64,000 bases of DNA from Bidens hawaiensis. Its lineage: Eukaryota > Streptophyta > Magnoliopsida > Asterales > Asteraceae. Positions within the stretch are counted from its first letter, which is position 1, and each line of letters opens with the position of its first letter. The position numbers and the translations under genes were made by a program. The notes below the pieces were generated by a model. It saw only the letters and a list, made by a program, of their open reading frames with translations, made no database searches and was not told the DNA's origin. The stretch is from positions 1-64,000 of the forward strand of contig JAIQDT010009081.1 in NCBI GenBank assembly GCA_021521415.1, given 5' to 3'. Below are positions 1 to 10,299 of the stretch, piece after piece.

Positions 1-1087
1 GTAGTTCACATAATTTTTACAAGGTCTGAGATCCTTTTTAAACAACCTGAACAGTCAATACCAAACTTGTATATTATTAGTCAATTATTCTTGTTGGAAA
101 TTACCAACTATGATATTAAACATAGCTGGTTATATCATGCATGTTAAATGACCTATTTGCCAACAAGTTGGCATTTGTGATGTAACTTTAATTACATGCA
201 TACCGTACTAAAAATATAAAACTTTATCTCACAAGCAGATCAAGACTTGTCTTCCCGGGCTATAAAAGCAATTTTTCTTATTATGACTGTAAAGGTTAAA
301 AGTATAATTTTCAATATCAAAATTTTCTTTTGATTTTCAAATATCCAGTTGGACCCACTATAAATTTAAAAACCACCATGGAAACCTTTATATTTCACGA
401 AAGCCCACATGTTGCAGTGGGGACGCAACAAGGGTTCGGTAGATAAGGAGTTTGGTACGTTATGGTACCCACATTTGGTAGAGCAAAATTTGTGCTCGGT
501 ATAGTTTACGATACAAAGAATAAGAAATCTGTCGGATGTAAAGTGCATGCTCATTGAACTGAAATTATAAGTCATAGCTATCACAGCAGCTTTAACTTAT
601 CATACTGATCAATCTTCACTTCGATAAATAAATAGAATATGCTAGAAAATCCTCATTTATTTCAGTGTTTTTTAGAAAAACTCAAAGTAGATTTTTTTTT
701 ATTTTGAGTGTTTGAGAATAAAACTTATGTTTGTTAGTTTAACTCATTAACTATATAATTTTATAAAATTTTGAAATAGTTAAATATAATATGGTAACCC
801 ACTAAGAAAATAACCCTAGCCACATATTCAAAATCATGTAACACAATAACTATGTAATTTTATGCTCGCTTATGTTTGTTCAATTATATTCATTTTTGTT
901 CAATGATTTCACAGTAGACGAGGTACATGCCTGGGCATACTTGTATTTTGCATTTTAACAAGAATACTAACAAATGCCGTCACAACGTGTCAGTTGTTCT
1001 CTTTACATTTTGTTGCATATGTACAAGTCCATTCAGCTTTAACCTAATAGTGGAGTGACTACAAACAACCTTTTCTTTTTCTTGTTA
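1..1087. other. AT-rich intergenic flank, nothing recognised
   Basis: No coding region longer than about 70 codons and no repeat boundary could be supported. The last five bases before the retrotransposon (1088-1092, CGCAA) are its left target-site duplication. Confidence 0.6.
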
Positions 1088-1092
1088 CGCAA

Positions 1093-2030
1093 TGAAGAAA
1101 CGTGGACCGACTCACTGGTAGACGATCTACTTTCCTCTGGTGTGATTATGCTATTCCACCGATGGATCTCTGGAATCTGGGTTCTTCCACCTACAAAATG
1201 AACAGCACCGTAAACTTACCCCTCAGAAAGGGACAGAGGGGTCCTCTTTGGGGTAACCCTCCGGTGTGAGAATAAGTGTTTGTAGGAGAAGATAATAATA
1301 TCAGAGTAAGGAAAATGGAGTGTATTGCTTAATAGCTGAATACTCTGTAATTGTCTGTGATTGTGTATTCTTCCTTGTGGAGTTGATGTGATATTTATAG
1401 TGCTAGGGTTTCCAATGATTGGGCTCAGACCCAATTAGGGCCTTGCTGGCCTCCTCCAATTGTTTTGCGCCACGTGTCCTCTGGGACACCTGGTGCTTTT
1501 TCATTGGTTATAATCACGTGGTAGCACATGGGTTTTGCTGAGTTGTCCACCTTTCATTGGCAGCTGTCAACATCAGCATATTCTTATTCCTTAAAAAGAT
1601 ACCTTCTGGAAGGTTGTCTGACGTGCACCATCAAGGTTGCCCTAATCCTGATTTGGATAAGGACGAGGTTGATTATGTGCATGTGTGATACGCGCCTATC
1701 CTGAGGATGCGCGAGGTCTTCTCTTTATTCTCACGCGCAGATGTTTCATGCGCAGATGTGATATGCACAAGCATGTGATATGCGCCACGCGCGGATGCGC
1801 CACGCGCAGATGTGATATGCGTGAGCATATGTGATGCGTGAGCATATGTGATGCCTGAGCATGTGATGCCTGAGCATGTGTGATGCCTGAGCATGTGATG
1901 CATGAGCATATGTGATATGCGCCATGCGCATAGGTTTTGGCTTTGTGCCTTCTTGATTTCAAGCCTCTTGTCTATATCTTGTGGGTTTGACCCGCCTCGC
2001 TCGGTGTTGAGGCGGGTACATACCTCTTCA
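1093..2030 (-). repeat. LTR, left copy (3' LTR of the minus-strand element)
   Basis: 938 bp, ends TGAAGA...TCTTCA. A TATA-like box facing the minus strand lies at 1392-1400 (reads CTATAAATA in reverse). A block at about 1790-1925 is built of short degenerate repeats around TGAGCATATGTGATGC and TGATGCCTGAGCATG. Reading frames seen in this block on the minus strand (histidine/serine-rich, about 60-100 codons) are by-products of the repeat and not genes. Confidence 0.92.
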
Positions 2031-2199
2031 AGCCCCCCCAGTCTAATGTGTGTCTTGTCTCGCGCGAGCGAGGTAAGATAGATATTAGACTTAATATGTT
2101 GCTCTTTTTAATAGGGTTTGTCTTTTCTTCTTATTACTCATCGTTGCGCGAAATTCTATCCTTTTGGCTGAAAACGAATCGTCCCTGTACGTGGTTGGT

Positions 2200-2490
2200 T
2201 GTTGCTGACATGCGTCAGTGATGGAGACGTGTCAGACCTTTCGTGTGCTCGAGGTGCTACAGTTGCCTTTCGTGTCCCCTCATATAGTTTCAGGGACACG
2301 TGTCGCGCTCGCGTTGGTCCGTTCGTGCGAGTGGTGGTGCGTGAACTCTGGCAGCAGCTGTATAGTTTCTTTTCGTGTCCCCTCACACAGTGTCAGGGAC
2401 ACGTGTCGCGCTCGCGTTGGCTTACACCTGCGAGTGGGGGCGCGTGAAGTCCGATCAGCACCAATTTTTCTCTCTCCTGGGCCTATAAAA
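2200..2490 (+). promoter_or_regulatory. Promoter region of the antisense element gene: duplicated G-box module and TATA box
   Basis: A roughly 78-bp module is duplicated with a 103-bp period (about 2268-2345 and 2371-2448). Each copy contains the palindrome GACACGTGTC (2295-2304, 2398-2407), whose core CACGTG is a G-box. A TATA box, CTATAAAAG, has its TATAAAA at 2484-2490, about 137 bp before the ATG at 2627. This is consistent with an autonomous plus-strand promoter inside a minus-strand retrotransposon. Activity is inferred. Confidence 0.6.
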
Positions 2491-2626
2491 GCCAGCCCCT
2501 TTGAGTTTTTTATCCTTCATCTTCTTGTTTATTCAGAGCTTTTTCCTTTCATACTATTCCGATTAGCTGTCTTCTGCTTCCAAATCTCTGTTCTTCAGAT
2601 CATCATTTGTCCGTTTTTACAGTTGT

Positions 2627-5600
2627 ATGTCTGATAGCTCAGACAACACAATCTCCCCCATCCATTGCCTTGTGAAATCGTTAGTGTTGTCTACGTTGAA
2701 GAAGACCGGCAAGGGGAAGAGGGCTGCTGAGGCCTCATCGGAGGAGGTAGGGAGGACCAAGGCAGTGAAGAAGTGGGATGAGATCCCCTGCAAACTGAGG
2801 CAGGCCGATCTTGACAGCCTTATCGATACTCAGGGTTTTCTCCCTGAGTATGGCTGCATGTTGCCCGCGGCCGGGCAAACGGCGGCGGACCCGCCCACCG
2901 GCTATATATCCCTGTATTGCCATTTTTTCACCCACTGCAACCTTCGTCTCCTGATGACAAGGTTTGTGGGTGCGGTGCTTAAGTTTTATGGGATTCATAT
3001 ATCCCAAGTCCATCCGTTTGGACTTGTGCGCATGACTCACTTTGAGTTCATGTGCAAATCCCAGCGCGAGGAGCCCACCCCTCGTCGCTTTCAATTTTTT
3101 TATAAGCCCAAGATCCAAGATTCTTGGTTCTCATTTATTCCTCGCAGTCAGAAGGTCAAGTGCTGCACTGTTTCATTCAAGAGCCTCCATGACTGGTCTG
3201 AGAGATTTTTCTACATCAGGGCTGGTGTGATCCCCATCCGCATGACCATGCGCGTGATTTCTTCTGCGCATGCGGATGTGGGTGTCCTCAAGAACCCAAC
3301 TGGCGCCTGGGTAAACAAGTTGACTGCCGAACCATCCCCCGCCAAGAACATTTGCGAGGAGGCGCTGGTGGGGGTTGGCATGAGCAGGAGGTGGGCCGAC
3401 AGCGCGACTGAGCCCGTTATCCAAGTTGACGGCTTGTGTAAGTTAATCTCATTCCATTACTTCTGCGCTAATGTACTTCGTTTTGCTGATATCATTTGAC
3501 TTGTTTTGTGCAGTCAGCAAGGATTATGTCCACGCCGCCTATGACGAGCATATGGAGGGTGGCTCTGTCGCGCTGGGCGCTGGGGAGGTTGGTTTCCCCG
3601 ATCGCTTCAATGACATGTTCATCCCTGTTGATCTGGGATTTGTCTTTGACAGCGATGCGCCTGGTAAGCCTTTGTACTTATGCTTATGCCTTTATAATAC
3701 CAAATTTGGCTAACATTTCCGTTGCACTTATTGTAGATGCGCTCGAGAACTACGAGCTGGAGCTCGCGGAAGAGGAGGAGGAAGAGGAGGCGCCCCAACT
3801 AAAGCGTAAGGCTAAAGGGAAAACTGGCGCAGGGCCAGTTTGAAACAGAAGAAAGATGATGCCCCTGTTGTTCAGGATCCTTCTACCCAGGCGAAGGGAC
3901 TTGAGAAAACCCAGGTGTTTACCACCAAGTTTTCCTTGTCTTCCCTGCCTCAAAAAGTGGGCAGACCTCCTGTTCACTTGAGGTATGGTGGCGCTACCTC
4001 CTCCCTTCGCGCGGCGGAAAAGGGAAGCGGTGTTGCGCCTTCGACAGGTATACTTTGCTTATCCTTTGCCTATCTTTTATGGTTCTATGAGCGCGATTCT
4101 GATAGAATTACTAACGAATCTTTGCTCACTCAAATGTGTGTAGAGCCGGCGACCTTGGTGGATCAACCTCAAGCGCCACAAGATGCCGAGGCTGCGCCGG
4201 AGGTCCCTTCGAAGTCCCCCGTTTTACCCTCAAAAAAGGGTAGAATGGACTTCATGGCGATGTTTGCCTCGCGAACGGAGTTGCGCCAAGGTATGTATTG
4301 CGCTTTAATTTTCTGACTTTTTGTTTTAGATCAAGTCATGAACATTTCTTTTTGTTGATTTTTTCATAGGAGTCATTGCTGGCGTACAAGCTGCTGGCGG
4401 CACTCCTGGCGCCGGTGCCAGCGCCGCTGGTTCTGCTCCTGCTCCTGCAAGTGCTGAATCTCCCCTCATCGGGATTACTAAGGAGCAGGAGGCCGTTTTA
4501 CGCGCCGACCTGGCGGCGTCGAGACCTCCCTCACCTCCTCCTGCGCACAGCCCTCCTCGCGAGACTGAGTTTGGTTCTAGGTCGCAGGAGAAAAGGCCTG
4601 TTTCCGAGGAGGATGAGGAGTTTGAAGTTGAAGACTCCGACGGCGGCCGCGCCAGCCCTGCAGCGCCACGAGGTTTCGCGGCGGAGCCTTCTCGTGGGGC
4701 TGGCGCTGACTTTTCTGCTTCATCCCCGCAGGTATAGGTTCATTTTTGCTCCGCTGCGCGGACTTCCATCTTAGTGTTTTGATGACTTAGATAATTACTT
4801 TGTTTTTGCAGGAAGCCGATCACATTTACCGCCCGAGATGGAATATTACTGAGTACAACACATTTCAGTCCATGGGTGTGTGTGCGGAATTCTGGGCTCA
4901 TGCTGTGCCTCCAGCTGAAAGGAGGTTCCAGGAGGACCGCGCTCGCGATAACTTGCTCAACGATCACCTGTTTGCTGGGTCGGCCTTCTTTGCTGCCTCC
5001 CAAGAGCTTCGCTATGATTACGTAAAGGTACGTGATGCTCTTGCGGAAGCCAAGCAAGAGGCTAAGGTGTCTGCTTGGCATCTTTCTGATGCTCGAGAGA
5101 GAGCTGAGAAGCTCCAAGCAGAGCTCAGTGAGAACAGAGCAAGTGCCAACAGCGCCTTCGTGAAGCGCGGGCATGAGCTTCAGGCTGCGCGGGAGAAGTT
5201 ACAGGCGGCGGAGGCGGACGCGGCCAAGTACGCGCGTAGAGCGCGCGACTTGGAGCTGGACGCGGAGGCGCGTGACCAAGCTCTTGTCCAGTCTATAACT
5301 GAAAAATCATCACTGGAGAGTGAGGTTGCGCGCCTGAAGAAGGAGCTGGCGGCCGCGCAGGCCGAGAAGGATGAAGCCTTGGCGACGGCAGCGTCTAGCC
5401 AGGAAGCGCTCGAGCTTGCGCGAGCGGAAAAGGAAGAAGCCCTGGCGGCAGCAGCGTCCGACAAAGAGGAGCTGAAACAGACTAAGGAAACTTTTGAGTT
5501 GTTAAACTCTCAGATTCCTGCTCTTGAGACGTCTGTTGCTTCCCTCGCGCAAGATCGCCAATGGCTAATCTCACAGGGTGTGACTCATTGCGCTTACGCG

Positions 5601-6173
5601 ATGAAATATTCAGACGAGTTTCAGGCCCTTGTGATGGATTGCAACGCTGCCGCGCGCTTGGTGGGTCGAGCTGAAGGGTTTAAGGATGGCTATGAATATG
5701 GGATGCTGAAGAAGAACCCATCCGACTACCCTTATCAGAGCGACGTTGCCTGCGCGGACATGGCCGCGATGGGGGAGAAGTATTTGAATACTCCCATTCC
5801 CATCCTTGGGCAGGTATTTTAACTTTAATGAGATTAATTTGATTTATTTTCCAAGTATTTTTGTACTCATATTTTTGCTTATGATTTGCAGATATCCGCG
5901 CTTGCTGACCAGCCCGACCTCGGTGCGCTAAAGAAATTACTTGACGAGTGCGAAGGGGCTGGTGGCGGCGATGATGGCGCGGGGAATGCTGCCCCTGCTA
6001 GCGGCTCTGGCGTGGCCAAAGGATCCGCTCCTGACACTACTGTGATAGAAGACTCCATTCAGGATGAACAACTTGACTATGGTCAGTTTGGAGATGACGA
6101 GGAGCAGGCTGCGCCAGATGCTGAGGGCGGTGATGAGGATGATGAAGAGGCTGACGTCAACGTGGAGACTTGA
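2627..6173 (+). CDS. Antisense extra ORF of the retrotransposon: putative gypsy-type transposase-domain protein, 7 exons, one frameshift
   Basis: Exons inferred from GT-AG borders and phase agreement: 2627-3437, 3514-3663, 3737-4047, 4144-4290, 4370-4731, 4812-5813, 5892-6173. They total 3065 nt, about 1,020 codons. Exon 1 encodes the conserved N-terminal domain known as putative gypsy-type transposon domain (around residues 60-190, with features such as LPEYGCMLP, GYISLYCHFF, LKFYGIHISQVHP). The middle is acidic and Pro/Ala-rich. Exon 6 encodes a long Ala/Glu/Lys-rich coiled coil (about 5030-5560). The C-terminus is Asp/Glu/Gly-rich. The exon 3 frame meets a TGA at 3841-3843 and continues in another frame, so one small indel separates this copy from an open gene. 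All other junctions are phase-compatible. An AATGAA-type poly(A) signal lies near 6248. Biochemical function of this domain family is unknown, and the word transposase in its name is historical. Confidence 0.78.
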
Positions 6174-6980
6174 GAAGCCCTTCATGTTTTTTATTTTTAT
6201 TTGTAGTTTGTATCTCATCTTGTAAACTTGTAAATTTCAATGCTTTGGAATGAAATTTTGTTTTTCCCTTCTTCGCATCTTGCGCATTCCCCATTCATCT
6301 CTTTATATTGCATATTTGCTTGTTGAATATAAGATATGCTTGCACGTTGAAATAAGAACAAGGTTGTAAGGAAATTATTATACTTAATCCTTGTCATATT
6401 GTAAGTGATTTTGCCATATCTTGATTATGTTGACACGTGACTTGGCGTTTTCATTATTCCTCTTTTGCGCGACGTTATCGCGCATTTATTATATGGAATT
6501 ATGAGATTTTTAGCCTTTACGTGTCAATATGTGTTACTCAGATATCCATTACAATTTTATGCGCGACCTCGACCTGAGACCTTAACAACTATGTTTTGGC
6601 ATTTGCTTTGCCTTAGTTGTGTTTAGGTATTTTTATGGTCAGGCTGCGCAGCATGTAGGATGGATGTTGTGAGTGATTTGAGCTAAGGCTCACATTATTG
6701 GGCTAAGGCCCTGAGCTAAGGCTCATATTATTGGGCTAAGGCCTTGACGTTTTAGAGTTAAGACTCGTTAACGCGTTTTTGAGCTTGAAGCTCGCGCATG
6801 TATGTTTTACTTCGTTTTATTTTGTTTTGATGTCAATACAATGTTGTCATATTGCTCAAAATTAATAAAGGGAAGTGTGAAACATGTATGCAAAAGATAA
6901 TAGAATCCACATTAAGTGAAGATAGCGCGTATCATTATTCATAATGGCTTAAAAAGCCTTGATTACAAACTTGACATTTT
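6174..6980. other. Spacer between the antisense gene and integrase, with a short tandem duplication
   Basis: Contains the 3' end of the antisense gene and a direct duplication of a roughly 40-bp GAGCTAAGGCTCA/ATTATTGGGCTAAGGCC unit near 6675-6745. No other coding sequence was recognised. The two genes are convergent here, integrase ending at 6981 and the antisense gene at 6173. Confidence 0.6.
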
Positions 6981-7936
6981 TTACATGAAACATTTTCTAA
7001 GTTGTGCTGCGTTCCATGCGCGCGGGATCTTCTTTCCATTCAAATCTTTTAAGGCGTATGCGCCTTTTCCCAATTCTTCCAAGACTTGATAAGGTCCCTC
7101 CCAATTGGGGGACATTTTTCCCGGGGGTATCGCACGGCTAGCTTCATTGTTTCGAAGGACAAAATCATTTTTCTTGAAGTGGCATTCTTTCACGCGCTGG
7201 TTGTAATATTTTTCCAGTTTTTTCTTGTATTTTGCTTCACTGATGATAGCCGCCTCTCTGCGCCCTTCAAGTAAGTTGAGATCCAACCTTCTTTCGCGCT
7301 CGTTATCAATCTTGCTCATCATGAGGACTCTATGTGATGGGCATCCAATTTCTGCTGGAATCATTGCATCCGTTCCATAGGTTAGGCTGAACGGGGATTC
7401 GCCATTGCTGGTTTTGCTTAATGTCCTGTGTGCCCACAGGACATTAGGTAGCTCTTCGACCCAAGAATGGGATTCTCCCTCTAACCTTTTCTTCAGCCCA
7501 TTCAGCAAACTTTGGTTCGCGCGTTCCACTTGGCCATTCCCCTGAGGGTGATAAACTGAAGTGAATATTTGGTTGATGCGCAATTCCTTGAGCCAGCTGG
7601 ATATCTTCTTGTCAGTGAATTGCTTGCCATTATCGCTCACAATTTCCATGGGCTAGCCAAAACGGCATATGATGTGGCTCCAGATAAACTGCTTTATCGC
7701 TTCAGCTGTGATTTTTGCTAGTGGCTTGGCTTCAACCCATTTTGTGAAATAGTCTACTGCCACTACCAAAAATTTTACTCGTCCTTGCGCTTGCGGGACC
7801 CACAATATCGATTGCCCATTTGTGGAAAGGCCATGCGGAGGTCACCGGAATCAAGTTGTTCTTTGGCCGCATGGTGTTTGGCGCATAGCTCTTACATGCT
7901 TTACATTTTTGGATCTCTTTTAAAGCGTCCAAGTAC
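6981..7936 (-). pseudogene. Ty3/gypsy integrase, 5'-truncated with frameshift and stop
   Basis: Read on the minus strand, the sequence begins at YLDALKEIQKCKAC, the C-x2-C half of the zinc-binding HHCC region. It then has the core aspartate (VDYFTKW, in a second frame), the second aspartate (SDNGKQF) and the catalytic glutamate (GQVERANQS), so the DDE triad is recognisable. A frameshift lies near 7795 within the GP.PQAQG region, and an in-frame TAG occurs at 7653-7655 just before PMEIVSDNG. The C-terminus ends in a GPY/F-like module (NWEGPYQVLEELGKGAY) without a chromodomain, as in Tat/Athila-type elements. Everything upstream in pol is missing, so the copy cannot supply its own integration machinery. 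Confidence 0.9.
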
Positions 7937-7954
7937 ATCCCACGGATGGTGCCA
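7937..7954 (-). other. Primer binding site
   Basis: In reverse it starts TGGCACCATCCGTGGG, one base after the LTR end. It resembles the TGGCGCCGTCC-type PBS of many plant Ty3/gypsy elements (recalled, not checked), differing by G-to-A at two CpG-derived positions. The retained integrase coding starts immediately next to it, so the internal deletion joined PBS to pol. Confidence 0.55.
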
Positions 7955-7955
7955 A

Positions 7956-8911
7956 TGAAGAAACGTGGACCGACTCACTGGTAGACGATCTACTTTCCTC
8001 GGGTGTGATTATGCTATTCCACCGATGGATCTCTGGAATCTGGGTTCTTCCACCTACAAAATGAACAGCACCGTAAACTTACCCCTCAGAAAGGGACAGA
8101 TGGGTCCTCTTTGGGGTAACCCTCCGGTGTGAGAATAAGTGTTTGTAGGAGAAGATAATAATATCAGAGTAAGGAAAATGGAGTGTATTGCTTAATAGCT
8201 GAATACTCTGTAATTGTCTGTGATTGTGTATTCTTCCTTGTGGAGTTGATGTGATATTTATAGTGCTAGGGTTTCCAATGATTGGGCTCAGACCCAATTA
8301 GGGCCTTGCTGGCCTCCTCCAATTGTTTTGCGCCACGTGTCCTCTGGGACACCTGGTGCTTTTTCATTGGTTATAATCACGTGGTAGCACATGGGTTTTG
8401 CTGAGTTGTCCACCTTTCATTGGCAGCTGTCAACATCAGCATATTCTTATTCCTTAAAAAGATACCTTCTGGAAGGTTGTCTGACGTGCACCATCAAGGT
8501 TGCCCTAATCCTGATTTGGATAAGGACGAGGTTGATTATGTGCATGTGTGATACGCGCCTATCCTGAGGATGCGCGAGGTCTTCTCTTTATTCTCACGCG
8601 CAGATGTTTCATGCGCAGATGTGACATGCACAAGCATGTGATATGCGCCACGCGCGGATGCGCCACGCGCAGATGTGATATGCGTGAGCATATGTGATGC
8701 GTGAGCATATGTGATGCCTGAGCATGTGATGCCTGAGCATGTGTGATGCCTGAGCATGTGATGCATGAGCATATGTGATATGCGTGAGCATATGTGATAT
8801 GCGCCGTGCGCATAGGTTTTGGCTTTGTGCCTTCTTGATTTCAAGCCTCTTGTCTATATCTTGTGGGTTGACCCGCCTCGCTCGGTGTTGAGGCGGGTAC
8901 ATACCTCTTCA
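7956..8911 (-). repeat. LTR, right copy (5' LTR of the minus-strand element)
   Basis: 956 bp, nearly identical to the left copy. The extra length is one additional 19-bp TGAGCATATG-type repeat unit near 8780 and a 1-bp difference near 8867. The minus-strand TATA-like box is at 8255-8263. The target duplication CGCAA follows at 8912-8916. Confidence 0.92.
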
Positions 8912-8916
8912 CGCAA

Positions 8917-9576
8917 CCTTTTTTTTTATTTGTCTTTCTTCATAAGCTTAACAGGTGATTTTATTGTTGACAACATTTGTCTCCTAAAAATAAAAAAAAA
9001 AAAGAGGAAAAAAAGGGAAAAAAATTCTAATCCCACCCGCCATTGTTTTTTTTTTCTTCCAATTTATCAACATTGTAAAGTTTATTCAGATTAAAATGTA
9101 CACTTTGACATGCTTATTTTACGTTTCTATATAAGTTATAGATATAACCAATTCTTACAAAACACCTTATTGAGTGTGAGTATATGGTGGAAGCACTCCT
9201 ATCTATTTGTCGCCTACATGGAAACATTTTTTATTTTATGCTCATATTACCATAACACATAATGATACAAAGATAAACCTTATATAATATCCATGAATAT
9301 ATGAACTTGCCCAATTGTCTCCTCATGATCTCATGAATGCTTCTACCATCATTCATGTTTTGATTTGGTATCATGTCACATTGTCACCCCATATGACACC
9401 CGGAGATCACAATCTCACTCACCATCATAATCCAACATACATGGGTCTTATCACGCATTGGATCAGTGCTCTCATCAACATTATGCAACCATCAACAATG
9501 ATTTGGGAAAAAGTAACACACCAAACAAACAAAGGGGTCAAACCCCGCTCCTGTAGTTTAAATCAAAGTTTGGAAA
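8917..9576. other. AT-rich intergenic DNA
   Basis: Low-complexity A-rich stretch at 8988-9032. An 89-codon plus-strand frame at 9315-9584 has no recognisable features. No gene supported. Confidence 0.5.
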
Positions 9577-9935
9577 AAAAATGATTTTTACTATATCAAT
9601 AATCAATTTTTATTAAGTAGTAATAAATTAGAAATCCTATAAGAAATATTTTTCCTAAAAGTTTTAGAGCAAATGCATTTGTTTTAGGTTCTAGCATGTT
9701 AGCATTTTTTCATGAAGCACCTATTAAATAATAACTAATCAATTTATATACCTATTTATTCAAGAAATGAAACCGACATTTTATTAGGCGACCAATTAAT
9801 ATCTATCGAAGTTAACCACTCTTAAGCACATTTATTAAATATATATAATAATAACTATTGATGCATGCTCTCAATGACAACTTCATTTTTTTAAAAACAT
9901 TCAAATATAGTCCAAATTTCACACATCGTGTATAT
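9577..9935 (+). repeat. Dispersed repeat family copy (modules B-A-C)
   Basis: Module B (9577-9720), A (9760-9900, containing CTATCGAAGTTAACCACTC) and C (9903-9935, GTCCAAATTTCACACATCG) recur downstream as A (13925-14060), C (14060-14095) and B (14135-14290). A further inverted A copy lies at 14530-14640. A weak fragment (CAATTAACACCCATTGATGC) recurs near 32990. Superfamily unknown. Confidence 0.6.
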
Positions 9936-10299
9936 AACTGGTAACCGAGTTGACTGTACGGTTGAATGAGTGTTAATTTGTGAGTTGATGGAATTGTCGC
10001 CTCTATCTCATCTAGTTTTATTTCTCATATTTAAGTTTAAGTTTAAATTAGCAACATCACTAATTTAAATTCAGTTGTTGACTTTAGTTAGTCCAAATTT
10101 GAATTAAGCTTTGTATCAGGTACTTCACATATTAGTTGTAACCCCATTGTTTTGCATCCCAAAAATGATCAAATGTATATTCTTTCTAATATTCATGGAG
10201 TCCTCAACATTAACCGCAAGCAAAGGTGTTAGTTTACATGGCTGCGTCCAAGTTCTCTTTGTGGACTATTAAGCACTCTATATTAATTACAATAACAAG

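Larger units (their letters stand above)
1093..8911 (-). mobile_element. Full-length, internally deleted Ty3/gypsy LTR retrotransposon (Tat-like)
   Basis: Two direct LTRs (1093-2030 and 7956-8911) both start TGAAGA and end TCTTCA. They are flanked by the 5-bp target duplication CGCAA at 1088-1092 and 8912-8916. The element runs on the minus strand: a PBS-like sequence starting TGGCACCATCC sits one base inside the right LTR (7937-7954 in reverse), then a truncated integrase (7936-6981), then an antisense gene (2627-6173, plus strand), then a G-rich polypurine tract (2031-2040 in reverse) next to the left LTR. Gag, protease, reverse transcriptase and RNase H are absent: integrase coding begins right beside the PBS. 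Chromodomain-free integrase plus an extra antisense ORF downstream of pol is known for the plant Tat lineage, so that assignment is likely. By eye the LTRs differ at about four substitutions, one 1-bp indel and one 19-bp repeat-unit indel, so the insertion is young. Confidence 0.9.

Noticed and set aside
1673..1962. Histidine/serine-rich reading frames on minus in both LTRs
   Set aside because: They arise from the short GCATATG-type repeat and lie inside LTRs; three overlapping frames are open at once, which is a repeat artefact.
5180..5464. Serine/alanine-rich minus-strand frame
   Set aside because: Shadow of the coiled-coil exon of the antisense gene on the other strand.
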